Counted from the first letter of the stretch, positions 1 through 7,687 are shown. The stretch: 8,428 nucleotides of DNA from Deltaproteobacteria bacterium (GCA_019314085.1 JAFCZZ010000064.1:1-8428); one strand, 5' to 3'. Made by a program: numbers and translations. Notes: generated by a model not told the origin, from the letters alone.

Positions 1-3000
1 CGACCTCTTCTTTTCTGCTGGTCCCTACCGTGACCGTTGTTGCCTGGTGTCTGATTGCGTCAATGGGCCTCGCCAGTTCATCTATGGCCCTGCCGAGGGA
101 GATGTCCAGCATGTCGAGGGGTGAAGAAGAAACCTGCTTCTCCTTGAAGTCGATACGAAACTCTTCCAGGGGCAGTTTTCCGGAGGCGTATTTGAGAAGG
201 AGCGTGATGTCCGATGCCACCTCAACCCCCAGGGATGAAAAAAACCCAAAGTTTCTATGTGTATGAAAGGATGCAGAAAACGTGTCTATCAATTTGTGAA
301 GACCGGGATCTGTCAGTTTTTCAACGAGAAGGCCTTCCTGTTCGTCCAGTTCATCCGTCTTGAGCAGCAGCTTTTTCCTGAAATCGCGGATAAGCTCCGC
401 GTCTTCATTAATGGCGCAGGCCGCATAGTACCCCCACAGATGCCCTGCCAGGGTGTTCAGTATGACGGATGCCGGGAAGGATGCCTTCGGCACGTGGATC
501 ACCGAATCGGCGATGCCGTCAAAGGCTCTCTCCCCCTCGTCTGCGATGACGACCACCGAAGCCGCGTGGGCCTTGAATATTGAGACATCCTTGACGATAT
601 CCTCGAGGACGTAGCTGCCCGTCCCGGCGACGCACGCAATGATCAGCGGTTCCGAGGAGAGATCGATATGCTTTTTGTCCTCTACGATATCCGATGAGAT
701 TGTCTTGTAACACAGCTCGCTCAACTTGATCCGTATCTCATCCGCGGCAACCTTGTTGGGGGTCATCGCATCCGGGGCCTCCTCGAGGCTCTCCAATACC
801 CCGGCTGTCAGGTCATCCTGCAGGGTGCCGAGGGTCTGGGCCAGATAGAGAGCCAGGATATATCCTGCAACGATCTGCGAATAAAATGCCTTTGTCGACG
901 CCACGGACATCTCTATGTCCCGCCCGTCGCTCGTATAAAAGACACCGTCCACCACATGGGTGATATCGGATTGTCTCCGGTTGACGATGGCGATCAGGTG
1001 TGCCCCCCGCTCCTTTGCCATGGCCACGGCTCTGTTGGTGTCGGTCGTTGTTCCGGATTGTGTCACCGCAATAACGAGCGTGTCCTGTAGATTTTCCTCA
1101 AGGGAGAACCCGCTCAATTCAGATGCTGGTTTCGCTTCGATCGCGATGCCCAGGCCCTTGATATACGTTGAGAATGCCCCGGTGATCGCCGCTCCCGCTA
1201 CGGCCGCCGTCCCCTGTCCTATCACGAAGATTTTTCGTATGTCTCCCCGCGAAAGGGCGTCGTGCAACCTCTTGGGGATAATATCTTCTCCCAGATTGAA
1301 GGTGACGCTCGCGCTGCCGTTTGTACGGTACTCGATACGGTATTTGCCCCGCAGGGTCTTTTTGACGGACAGGGGCGCGTCCGCGATCTCCTTCAGGAGA
1401 AAGTGGGGATACCCTTTGCGGTCGATATCCCTCGTAGTGATCTGGGCCTTCTGGATCTTTTCATCCCCCACTTCGAGGGGGTGCCCGTCATAACAGGAGG
1501 CGCGTATCCCGCCGCCCTCCTCCAGCACATAGACCTGTCCCTTTGTCTCGGGTCTGCCGGGGATCCGTTCGACCTCTCCATCCATCTTGATGAAACGGGG
1601 GGTGAGCTCCACCAGTCCGTACACCTCCGAAGAGAACATGTACTGGTTATCGCACAGACCGATATAGAGCGATTGACCGCTTCCCCTCAGGGCAAGGAAG
1701 ACCTTTCCCCCCTCCAGGTTGCTCCGCATGGCGATGGCGTGAGACCCCTCGAAATCGTTCAGGGCCAGGCGGAACGCCTCCTGAAGATCGCATCCCTCAT
1801 ACAGATATTTTTCCATCTGAAGGGCGATGATCTTGGTGTCCGTGGTCACCCGGTGGTCTATGAGCTCTGCCCCGTCCGTCTCGATCGATGTTCGGAGGGA
1901 TCGGTAGTTGTCTATGTCTCCGTTGAGCGCGACATGGATCGCCCAGTTTCCGGAGCCGTAGTGGGGATATTCCTTGATAGAGAGTGGAATTTCGGCCGAG
2001 GTATCGAGGCCATCTGCCAGGGTGAAGTTGTTCACGGGATGACAGTTTTCCACATTGATGGCCCCCACGGAGGCCCAGCGTGTGTGGGCGAGGAGCGTCT
2101 CGTGCCCTGTCCCCCCCCCGATGCATATCCTGAGTATGCCGTCCGATTGGATCCTGCCGCGCAGGTATCGGGTGTTTTCACCCAGCGCCCCGGTGACAGA
2201 GGCCCGCTTGTAGGTAAAGGTCAAGAGCGGGTCGGTATCTGAAGACAGCCCGGACAGGGTGATGGCGCCGTCCAGCAGATCGCCGGGAGCGGTTCTTCTC
2301 AGGAAATCATCGTAGAGATCTTCGGCCTTCAGTGTCTGTATAATGGTGTCCAGCGATGTCTTGCTCTCCGGGCAGAATGATATCTCTATCCCCGCAGAGT
2401 CCCTTCCCCGGATCTCTATTCGGTCCAGTGAATTGAGAAGCAGGTTGATCCTCCAGTATATGCCGAGACCTTCTCCGGACAGAGCCTTGTACTCCGGTCC
2501 GGCAAGGAGAGTGGTCTTTTCTATATTGGCAAGGATATCCTTCTCCAGTGCCCACGCGCCGTCCTTCAGAATCTCGAGGGATTCGTTGATGAGCTCCATC
2601 TCGCCCGTGGAAAGCCCGGCCGCGGTCTTCTCTATCAGGACATCTTCCTCCGACAGGAACGAGTTCATTGCCTTCGACAGGGCGGCAAGGTCTGAGCTTC
2701 CATTATGGGCGAAGAGACTCATCGGGTCCTTTTTGAGGTCGAGGATGAGCCCTTCCAGTCTGTGCAGTAACTCCTCGCCTCCCAGATATTCCTTCGGGCC
2801 TATCGAGTCGGCGAGAAGGGCCTTAAGATCGTTTTTCCGAATTTCTTCAAAGAGGGAGGCAATAGAAACGTCGCTGCGCTCTTCGCGTTGCGGTTTTATC
2901 ACGAGGATCCCGGCCACGCCACAGTGCAGGGTCGCAGGGGCCAACGGAAAGATAATGACGGACCTCGCCGGGACGTGACGCGGGTCACGGCCGATGACAA

Positions 3001-3085
3001 CGCGCCACCGTTTCAGACGTTGCAATACAAGCGATACATCTCCAAGTTTGAACATGGCTGGTATCCCGTGTACATCTTTTCCCAT
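1..3085 (-). CDS. Large GlmS-like protein: class II glutamine amidotransferase plus two SIS domains (3' end cut by window edge)
   Basis: The frame is open for 1028 codons from ATG at 3085 to the left edge. Domains in order: a basic leader (1-54); HCGVAGI with presumed glutaminase nucleophile Cys55; a mostly helical insert (about 62-215); RGRDSAG at 226-232; HTRWA at 334-338; NGD at 388-390; and D416 in a TTDTK context. These match the GlmS glutamine site. SIS1 (about 590-770) carries TQSGTTTD at 675-682 and VASTKAF at 728-734, the sugar-phosphate loop signatures. SIS2 (about 790-935) has K832-D833 where GlmS has Lys-Glu, but no GELKHGP-like motif. A C-terminal tail follows from about 935. GlmS is normally about 610 residues and makes glucosamine-6-phosphate from fructose-6-phosphate and glutamine. 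Sugar-phosphate amination is inferred; isomerase competence is doubtful. The gene starts 23 bases after pyrG and is probably co-transcribed. The start has only a weak AGGGG three bases upstream; ATG at 3055 (codon 11) is an alternative. Confidence 0.85.
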   Translation of the reverse strand, partial: MGKDVHGIPAMFKLGDVSLVLQRLKRWRVVIGRDPRHVPARSVIIFPLAPATLHCGVAGILVIKPQREERSDVSIASLFEEIRKNDLKALLADSIGPKEYLGGEELLHRLEGLILDLKKDPMSLFAHNGSSDLAALSKAMNSFLSEEDVLIEKTAAGLSTGEMELINESLEILKDGAWALEKDILANIEKTTLLAGPEYKALSGEGLGIYWRINLLLNSLDRIEIRGRDSAGIEISFCPESKTSLDTIIQTLKAEDLYDDFLRRTAPGDLLDGAITLSGLSSDTDPLLTFTYKRASVTGALGENTRYLRGRIQSDGILRICIGGGTGHETLLAHTRWASVGAINVENCHPVNNFTLADGLDTSAEIPLSIKEYPHYGSGNWAIHVALNGDIDNYRSLRTSIETDGAELIDHRVTTDTKIIALQMEKYLYEGCDLQEAFRLALNDFEGSHAIAMRSNLEGGKVFLALRGSGQSLYIGLCDNQYMFSSEVYGLVELTPRFIKMDGEVERIPGRPETKGQVYVLEEGGGIRASCYDGHPLEVGDEKIQKAQITTRDIDRKGYPHFLLKEIADAPLSVKKTLRGKYRIEYRTNGSASVTFNLGEDIIPKRLHDALSRGDIRKIFVIGQGTAAVAGAAITGAFSTYIKGLGIAIEAKPASELSGFSLEENLQDTLVIAVTQSGTTTDTNRAVAMAKERGAHLIAIVNRRQSDITHVVDGVFYTSDGRDIEMSVASTKAFYSQIVAGYILALYLAQTLGTLQDDLTAGVLESLEEAPDAMTPNKVAADEIRIKLSELCYKTISSDIVEDKKHIDLSSEPLIIACVAGTGSYVLEDIVKDVSIFKAHAASVVVIADEGERAFDGIADSVIHVPKASFPASVILNTLAGHLWGYYAACAINEDAELIRDFRKKLLLKTDELDEQEGLLVEKLTDPGLHKLIDTFSASFHTHRNFGFFSSLGVEVASDITLLLKYASGKLPLEEFRIDFKEKQVSSSPLDMLDISLGRAIDELARPIDAIRHQATTVTVGTSRKEEV
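2111..2119 (-). repeat. G9 mononucleotide tract inside the GlmS-like gene
   Basis: Nine C on the plus strand, read as G9 on the coding strand. It encodes the Gly-Gly-Gly of an IGGGT stretch just before the HTRWA motif. The frame is intact across the tract. Runs of this length are prone to slippage during replication and sequencing. Confidence 0.9.
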
Positions 3086-3108
3086 TAGCCCCTAACAGGC
3101 TGGTTCCC

Positions 3109-4716
3109 TTAACGCTTGTTGGTGTTGTACTGTAACGAGGCCCGTATAAATTCCGTGAACAGCGGATGGGGCCTTCTCGGTTTTGATTTGAATTCGGGAT
3201 GGAACTGGCAGCCCAGAAACCACGGATGATCACCGATCTCCACTATTTCAACGAGGTTCCCATCGGGGCCAGCCCCGCTGATGCGCAATCCCCCTTCGGT
3301 AAGGGCATCCTTATAGTCGTTGTTGAATTCATACCGATGCCGGTGCCGTTCACTGATCTTCTTGTGTCCGTACGCCTCGAACGCAAAGGAGGACTTTTCA
3401 AGCACGCAGGGGTAAGCACCCAGCCGCATGGTTCCCCCCTTGTCGGAGATATCTCTCTGTTCGGGGAGGAAATCGATCACCGGATACGGGGTGTCGCCGT
3501 CGAATTCAGAGCTGTTGGCCCTCTCCAGTTTACAGACATTCCGTGCGTATTCAATCACCGCCATCTGCATCCCCAGGCAGATCCCAAAGAACGGGATCCC
3601 CTGTGTCCGCGCGTGGGTGACCGTCTGGATCATCCCCTCTATGCTCCGTTTCCCGAATCCCCCCGGTACCAGTATCCCGTCGATGCCGTCGAATTGACTG
3701 TCGATCCCCTTTTCCTCTACCTCTTCCGAGTCGATGAATCGGAGCGTGACGCGGCAGTCGCTGGGGAGGCCGCCGTGAACCAACGCCTCATTCAGACTCT
3801 TGTAGGAATCCGTCCAGTCGACATATTTTCCCACTATGGCAATAGTCACCTCGTGGGAGGGATTCTTCAACTTGCGTATCACCTCTTCCCACTCCCCGAG
3901 GTGAGGCTGTCCGGTCCAGATATTGAGAAGATCGACGATCTTCTGATCCACGCCCTCCTGGTGGTATATAATGGGAACCTCGTAGATGTACTCTACATCC
4001 TTGGCGGTGAAGACCGCCCCCGGCTCCACGTTGCAGAAAAGGGATATCTTCTCCCGGATCTCTTTTGTCAGGAAATCCTCCGTTCGGCACAGGAGTATGT
4101 CGGGTTGGATGCCGATCTCACGGAGGGCCTTGACGCTGTGCTGGGTGGGTTTTGACTTCACCTCCCCGGCGGCCTTGAGGTAGGGGACCCAGGTGAGGTG
4201 AATGAATATCGCGTTCTGTTTCCCCGCCTCATTCTTGAACTGCCGGATGGCCTCCAGAAAGGGGAGGCTTTCGATATCCCCGACGGTCCCCCCGATCTCC
4301 ACGATGGCCACATCGCTTTCGTGTGCCGCCGCCTTGATATAATCCTTTATCTCGTTGGTAATATGAGGAATTACCTGAACAGTGCCACCCAGATACTCCC
4401 CCCGCCGCTCCTTTGATATGACCGAAAAGTATACCTGCCCTGTGGTCAGGTTGTTTTCCTTGCCGAGGTGGCTGTCAGTGAATCGTTCATAATGCCCCAG
4501 GTCAAGATCGGTTTCCGTGCCGTCATCGGTCACGAAGACCTCTCCGTGCTGGAAGGGGTTCATTGTACCGGGGTCGACATTGATGTAGGGGTCCAGTTTT
4601 TGATGAGAGACCTTAAGCCCTCGGCATTCCAGGAGGGCCCCTATGGAGGCTGCCGCAAGACCCTTGCCGAGAGAGGAAAGCACACCGCCGGTGATGAAGA
4701 TAAATTTTGTTCGCAT
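3109..4716 (-). CDS. pyrG: CTP synthase
   Basis: This cytosolic enzyme aminates UTP to CTP with ATP and glutamine, the last step of de novo CTP synthesis. The 535-residue product is full length (E. coli PyrG has 545). The N-terminal synthetase domain opens with [11 protein letters not shown], with the P-loop lysine at K18, followed by [35 protein letters not shown] and the nucleotide-site motif KSKPTQHS. The C-terminal class I glutaminase domain has the nucleophile C380 in GICLGMQ and H506/E508 in FHPEF, the expected triad. HRHRYEFNN is also present. W176 sits in HLTWVPY, where a leucine is usual, a minor oddity near the UTP/CTP site. The start is fixed by a good ribosome binding site and by the conserved N terminus. 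A 93-base gap with a possible promoter separates it from the glutamate synthase genes; the GlmS-like gene follows 23 bases downstream. Confidence 0.98.
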   Translation of the reverse strand: MRTKFIFITGGVLSSLGKGLAAASIGALLECRGLKVSHQKLDPYINVDPGTMNPFQHGEVFVTDDGTETDLDLGHYERFTDSHLGKENNLTTGQVYFSVISKERRGEYLGGTVQVIPHITNEIKDYIKAAAHESDVAIVEIGGTVGDIESLPFLEAIRQFKNEAGKQNAIFIHLTWVPYLKAAGEVKSKPTQHSVKALREIGIQPDILLCRTEDFLTKEIREKISLFCNVEPGAVFTAKDVEYIYEVPIIYHQEGVDQKIVDLLNIWTGQPHLGEWEEVIRKLKNPSHEVTIAIVGKYVDWTDSYKSLNEALVHGGLPSDCRVTLRFIDSEEVEEKGIDSQFDGIDGILVPGGFGKRSIEGMIQTVTHARTQGIPFFGICLGMQMAVIEYARNVCKLERANSSEFDGDTPYPVIDFLPEQRDISDKGGTMRLGAYPCVLEKSSFAFEAYGHKKISERHRHRYEFNNDYKDALTEGGLRISGAGPDGNLVEIVEIGDHPWFLGCQFHPEFKSKPRRPHPLFTEFIRASLQYNTNKR

Positions 4717-4723
4717 ATATTTG

Positions 4724-4732
4724 CCTTCCCTT
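4724..4732 (-). promoter_or_regulatory. Ribosome binding site of pyrG
   Basis: AAGGGAAGG on the minus strand ends seven bases before the ATG at 4716. This purine-rich site supports the chosen pyrG start. Confidence 0.7.
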
Positions 4733-4745
4733 GTCTGTGTTGCCG

Positions 4746-4775
4746 TAAATAATCATGGGGCCCGGTTTATGTCAA
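4746..4775 (-). promoter_or_regulatory. Possible sigma-70-type promoter for pyrG
   Basis: Minus strand: a perfect -35 box TTGACA (4775-4770), an 18-base spacer, and a weak -10 TATTTA (4751-4746). Transcription would begin near 4739 and leave a leader of roughly 22 bases before pyrG. The -10 matches consensus at only three positions, so this is a candidate. It sits in the only sizeable gap of the window, where a promoter would be expected. Confidence 0.4.
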
Positions 4776-4804
4776 CATACTTTTTTTTCGCAGTATAAGA
4801 CTTT

Positions 4805-4811
4805 CCTCCTT
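4805..4811 (-). promoter_or_regulatory. Shine-Dalgarno-like AAGGAGG with no start codon behind it
   Basis: The minus strand reads TAAGGAGG, so a perfect AAGGAGG overlaps the stop codon of the GltD frame (4812-4810). No ATG, GTG or TTG lies at a usable distance. The nearest ATG is about 25 bases on and gives only Met-Leu-Thr-stop. It may be chance, or the remnant of a lost gene start. Confidence 0.35.
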
Positions 4812-5922
4812 AAGCGGGAAGATCGACATAATCGGTCTGAATGGCGTCTCGGGGACAGACGGCGGCGCAGGTGTAGCAGAGCAGGCACTTCGAATCATCT
4901 ATGGTGAAAACCTCCCCATTGCGCGTTATCGCCTCCTGGGGGCAGTTCTCGATGCAGGTATCACAGAGGATGCAGGTGCCGCAGCTGATGCACCGTTCGA
5001 TATCACCTGCCTCACCGCCGAAATATACGGTATTGATTCTGCTTTTGGGGACCGGGTTCTTTTCCGGATAGAGGAATTCTCCATCGTTGAGGGAGGCGTG
5101 GATCTGCATGGCCGCCAGACGCCCCGTTCCGATCGCGTCGCTTATCAGCCCGGGCGCGACGATATCTCCCGCCCCGTACACCTTTGGATCGCTGCTTCGA
5201 AAGGATTTTTCGCCCGTCACCATGTAGCCGCGTTCGTCCACGAAGACCGATTCGGGCAGAAACGAGGTGTCCGGGGCCTCGCCGATGCTGAAGAAGACAA
5301 CATCGGCCTTGATGCTGGTCTTATCGGTGAGGAAGATGTTCTTGCCGGTCACCTTCTCTATCTGTTTCGGCCACAGGATCCGGGTTCCGAGACTGGTTGC
5401 CATCTCCAGCTCCTTCCCGAATGCCAGTGGTTTCTGAATATCGATGGCGGTCACCTTTCCCGCGCCCATCCGCCAGGATTCACAAGCCATATCCATACCG
5501 ACATTCCCCGCGCCTATGATGACCACCTCTCGGCCGCTCAGGTCCATCGGTTTTCCGTCGTTGATATCCATCAGAAACTGCAGGCCCGACAGGATCCTCT
5601 CGCCCCCCGGATACGGGATCCTCCTTGTCAGGTGCGCACCCGTCGCGATCAGGACTGCGGAGCTCTCGTCATAGAGGTCCTGAAAGGCGTCACGGTCTAT
5701 CGTCTGGTTTGCTCGCAGTTCTATCGGTAGAGAGAAGATCCGGGCCATATCCTTTTCCAATGCCTCATCGGAGAGGCGCTCTTTTGGTATTGCCCGCCGG
5801 ACCTTTCCGCCGGGGTCGCCCCCGGAGTCGTATACCCTGACACGGTACCCGCGCCTCGCGAGTTGCCATGCCGCCGAGAGACCACCGGGGCCGGCGCCTA
5901 TGATTGAGATCAGTTCCTCACT
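4810..5922 (-). CDS. Glutamate synthase GltD-type oxidoreductase with C-terminal ferredoxin domain (C-terminal part of a frame-broken gene)
   Basis: This is the second frame of the GXGXG-GltD gene, 370 residues after the A8 run. Numbered in the repaired 714-residue protein, the FAD motif GAGPGG is at 353-358, the NAD(P) motif GAGNVG at 481-486, and a second FAD-site motif GAGDI near 594-598. A ferredoxin tail has Cys 655, 658, 661, 664, 667, 671 (CPQEAI) and 690, 693, 696, 700 (CPRDAI). The family moves electrons from NAD(P)H through FAD and Fe-S clusters to the synthase FMN. Where E. coli-type GltD has an arginine pair for the NADPH phosphate, this protein reads IDIQKP (504-509), a variant I recall from Geobacter-like homologues; cofactor preference is therefore open. 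No start codon precedes the FAD motif in this frame. A TTG at 5760 would drop the FAD-binding fold, so it is not a credible independent start. The stop is at 4810. Confidence 0.85.
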   Translation of the reverse strand, partial: SEELISIIGAGPGGLSAAWQLARRGYRVRVYDSGGDPGGKVRRAIPKERLSDEALEKDMARIFSLPIELRANQTIDRDAFQDLYDESSAVLIATGAHLTRRIPYPGGERILSGLQFLMDINDGKPMDLSGREVVIIGAGNVGMDMACESWRMGAGKVTAIDIQKPLAFGKELEMATSLGTRILWPKQIEKVTGKNIFLTDKTSIKADVVFFSIGEAPDTSFLPESVFVDERGYMVTGEKSFRSSDPKVYGAGDIVAPGLISDAIGTGRLAAMQIHASLNDGEFLYPEKNPVPKSRINTVYFGGEAGDIERCISCGTCILCDTCIENCPQEAITRNGEVFTIDDSKCLLCYTCAAVCPRDAIQTDYVDLPA

Positions 5923-6953
5923 TTTTTTTCGGGCACCTTCGGTGCGAAGTCGGGATAATATTCCCTGGCCATCCGCTGGATCTCAACGGGGCCATCGACC
6001 ATATTCCTGCTACACCCGTCCATACAGGGAGCGGGACAGACCGTACCGCAGACGGACATTCTGAAGGGGGTAAACTCATCCATCAGGGACTGGGCCTCGT
6101 TGATCTGACCCTCTTTGATCAGGTTCAGGAAGACCGGCGTGGGGATTCCTGCTGGGCAGTTATAGGCGCACGGCGGGGTGAGATCGATGTGGAGGGGTTT
6201 GCGGGTTTTTATATTCATCCCCGGGGTGTACAGTTTACCGAAAGGCCGGGCGCCCTTCTTGGTAATTTTGGTGAATTCGTCGGGGGAGATGCGCTTCAGA
6301 TCGGCCTCCATTTCCTGGGCGTATTCCGTCAGTGCCTCACGGAGAAAGGCCCTGTCCGTATCGTCGATATCCGAGAAGACCGCGCCGATTCCTAGCTGAT
6401 GAGCCTCGACGTGCCCCCTCACATAGATGACGCCTCCGTGGATACCGGTACCGATGTCCTGCCCCACGGGAGACATGGGCACATTGCCCAGGTTGAGGAC
6501 CACCAGCTTTCCCCCTGCCATGTATTCCCCGCAGTAGTCCTTCGTCGTGCCGCCTATGATGAGCCAGGGGATCTGGTCCACATATTCCTTCATGTGTATC
6601 CCGGCACGGTACTCGACGTCTCCCTGTATAAAGATCTTCCCGCCCCGCATGGAATGGCCGGGAATCTCACCGGCCTTCCCGTGAATAACGATCTCACCGG
6701 CATTCATGGTGTTGCCCACGCCGTCCTGCGCGTTTCCGAAAACCATTATATGGGAACCGTTCATAAAGGCCCCGAGATCCTGCCCCGGGGTTCCGTATAC
6801 CTCCAGCACGGCGTCGCTGTTCAGCCCTCCGCCAATGTATCGTTGACCCAGGATGTTCTTCAGGAGAATTCGGTTCTCACCCCTGGCGAGATATCCCCGT
6901 ATATGTCTGTTCAGGGACTTGTAGTACAGTCCCTTTGTGTCGATCGTCAGCAT
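5910..6953 (-). CDS. Glutamate synthase GXGXG (alpha-3) domain fused to GltD N-terminal Fe-S domain (frame-broken)
   Basis: The 347-residue open frame starts at ATG 6953, three bases after the stop of the FMN subunit. With no clear ribosome binding site, translational coupling is likely. Residues about 1-225 form the glycine-repeat GXGXG beta-helix found at the C terminus of large glutamate synthases, where it is structural and supports the ammonia tunnel. Residues about 255-335 are the GltD N-terminal helical domain: C262 and C266 (NCPAGIP), C302, C306, C310, C314 (CGTVCPAPC) and VEIQRMAREYYPD. The CxxC pair that usually precedes the first motif is not seen, so one of the two usual [4Fe-4S] clusters may be absent. 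The frame ends at 5912-5910, just after an A8 run and before the FAD motif, which continues in the -1 frame. One extra A would give one 714-residue protein, the likely ancestral product. Confidence 0.88.
   Translation of the reverse strand: MLTIDTKGLYYKSLNRHIRGYLARGENRILLKNILGQRYIGGGLNSDAVLEVYGTPGQDLGAFMNGSHIMVFGNAQDGVGNTMNAGEIVIHGKAGEIPGHSMRGGKIFIQGDVEYRAGIHMKEYVDQIPWLIIGGTTKDYCGEYMAGGKLVVLNLGNVPMSPVGQDIGTGIHGGVIYVRGHVEAHQLGIGAVFSDIDDTDRAFLREALTEYAQEMEADLKRISPDEFTKITKKGARPFGKLYTPGMNIKTRKPLHIDLTPPCAYNCPAGIPTPVFLNLIKEGQINEAQSLMDEFTPFRMSVCGTVCPAPCMDGCSRNMVDGPVEIQRMAREYYPDFAPKVPEKKVRN
5922..5929 (-). other. A8 run where the GXGXG-GltD frame breaks; possible slippery site
   Basis: Minus-strand codons are GAA AAA AAA GTG AGG AAC TGA. 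With nine A the frame would read E-K-K-S-E-E-L-I-S-I-I-G and run straight into the FAD motif. The sequence A AAA AAA is a classic -1 heptamer in the correct phase, so ribosomal or transcriptional slippage could also join the frames. A deletion in a homopolymer, real or technical, explains it equally well. Confidence 0.75.
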
Positions 6954-6956
6954 GTT

Positions 6957-7685
6957 TTATGCACCGGCGTGTTTAATTTCTAAAATTTTCAGTTCTTCTT
7001 GGTTCAATCCGATCCCCCTGAGCCTGTCGCGGTTGCTTCGGAGGGCCTCTATGGCGCTGATGCCCATCGATCCCATCAGCTCTTTCATCTCTTCCCCCCA
7101 CGCATGGAGGAGATTTGTGAGGGCCTCAGTTGCCTGCTCGACATTGATCCGTTCCGCAAGGCCCGGCTTGTTCGTGGTGATCCCGTAGGCGCACTTACCG
7201 CTGAAGCACCTCTGGCATAACCCGCATCCGAGCGCTACCAGGACCGGCGTTCCGACATAGACGGCATCAGCGCCGAGGCAGATGGCCTTCAGGACGTCGG
7301 ACGAGCACATAATCCCCCCCGAGGCGACGAGGCTGACAGTATCCCTGATCCCCTCTTCCCGCAGACGCGTGTCGGCGGCGGATATGGCGAGCTCGATGGG
7401 AATTCCCGTGCTCTGCCGTATCTGAAGCGGTGTCGCACCCGTGCCGCCTCTGAATCCGTCGATGGCTATGATATCCGCGCCGGCCCGCGCAACCCCGCTC
7501 ACGATAGGAGCGACGTTATGCACGGCGGCAATCTTGACGGAGACGGGAACCCGGTATTCCATCGCCTCCTTGATCGCGTAGATAAGCTGCCGCAGGTCTT
7601 CAATGGAGTATATGTCGTGATGGGGGGCGGGCGAAAGGGCGTCGCTCCCCTCCGGGATCATCCTCGTCTCCGAGATGGCCTTTAA
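6957..7685 (-). CDS. Glutamate synthase FMN-binding subunit, C-terminal part after frame break
   Basis: This carries the second half of the synthase TIM barrel, 242 residues in the -1 frame. In the joined numbering of visible residues: SPAPHHDIYSIEDL at about 266-279, K299 in SVKIAAVHN, DGFRGGTGA at 324-332, the FMN phosphate region SGGIMCSSDV, then C402-x5-C408-x4-C413. That spacing is the [3Fe-4S] motif of glutamate synthases; C405 is an additional cysteine. The reaction is reductive transfer of ammonia to 2-oxoglutarate to give glutamate. If the frame break is real, this half could still be translated alone: ATG at 7661 has GGAG six bases upstream and lies 20 bases after the TAA of the first half, giving 234 residues. 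Half a barrel would not be expected to work unless it pairs with the other half. The stop lies three bases before the GXGXG gene. Confidence 0.88.
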   Translation of the reverse strand, partial: LKAISETRMIPEGSDALSPAPHHDIYSIEDLRQLIYAIKEAMEYRVPVSVKIAAVHNVAPIVSGVARAGADIIAIDGFRGGTGATPLQIRQSTGIPIELAISAADTRLREEGIRDTVSLVASGGIMCSSDVLKAICLGADAVYVGTPVLVALGCGLCQRCFSGKCAYGITTNKPGLAERINVEQATEALTNLLHAWGEEMKELMGSMGISAIEALRSNRDRLRGIGLNQEELKILEIKHAGA

Positions 7686-7687
7686 AC
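7682..7687 (-). other. Frame break in the glutamate synthase FMN subunit
   Basis: After LPGEKV the first frame hits TAA (7684-7682). The -1 frame continues at once with KAISETRMIPEG, the usual sequence of the family a few residues after PGEKV. One added base in the GGTTTAAAGG region gives an unbroken protein with correct spacing. The TTTAAAG heptamer here is phased for the opposite frame, so programmed slippage is not supported. Confidence 0.8.

Noticed and set aside
1262..2242. 326-residue plus-strand open frame
   Set aside because: Antisense to the GlmS-like gene, whose frame carries recognisable amidotransferase motifs throughout.
3086..3108. glmS ribozyme or other riboswitch before the GlmS-like gene
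   Set aside because: The gap is only 23 bases, far too short. It holds only a tiny AGCC/GGCT inverted repeat.
3199..4155. 318-residue plus-strand open frame
   Set aside because: Antisense shadow of pyrG, with no recognisable motif.
4770..4800. T8 run with an ATACT/AGTAT inverted repeat as a terminator after gltD
   Set aside because: On the coding strand it is an A run, and the five-pair AT-rich stem is too weak; no U tract follows.
5098..5730. 210-residue plus-strand open frame
   Set aside because: Antisense shadow of the GltD domain.
7680..7687. TTTAAAG heptamer as a programmed -1 site
   Set aside because: Its phase fits the downstream frame, not the upstream one, so slippage there would not join PGEKV to KAISET.
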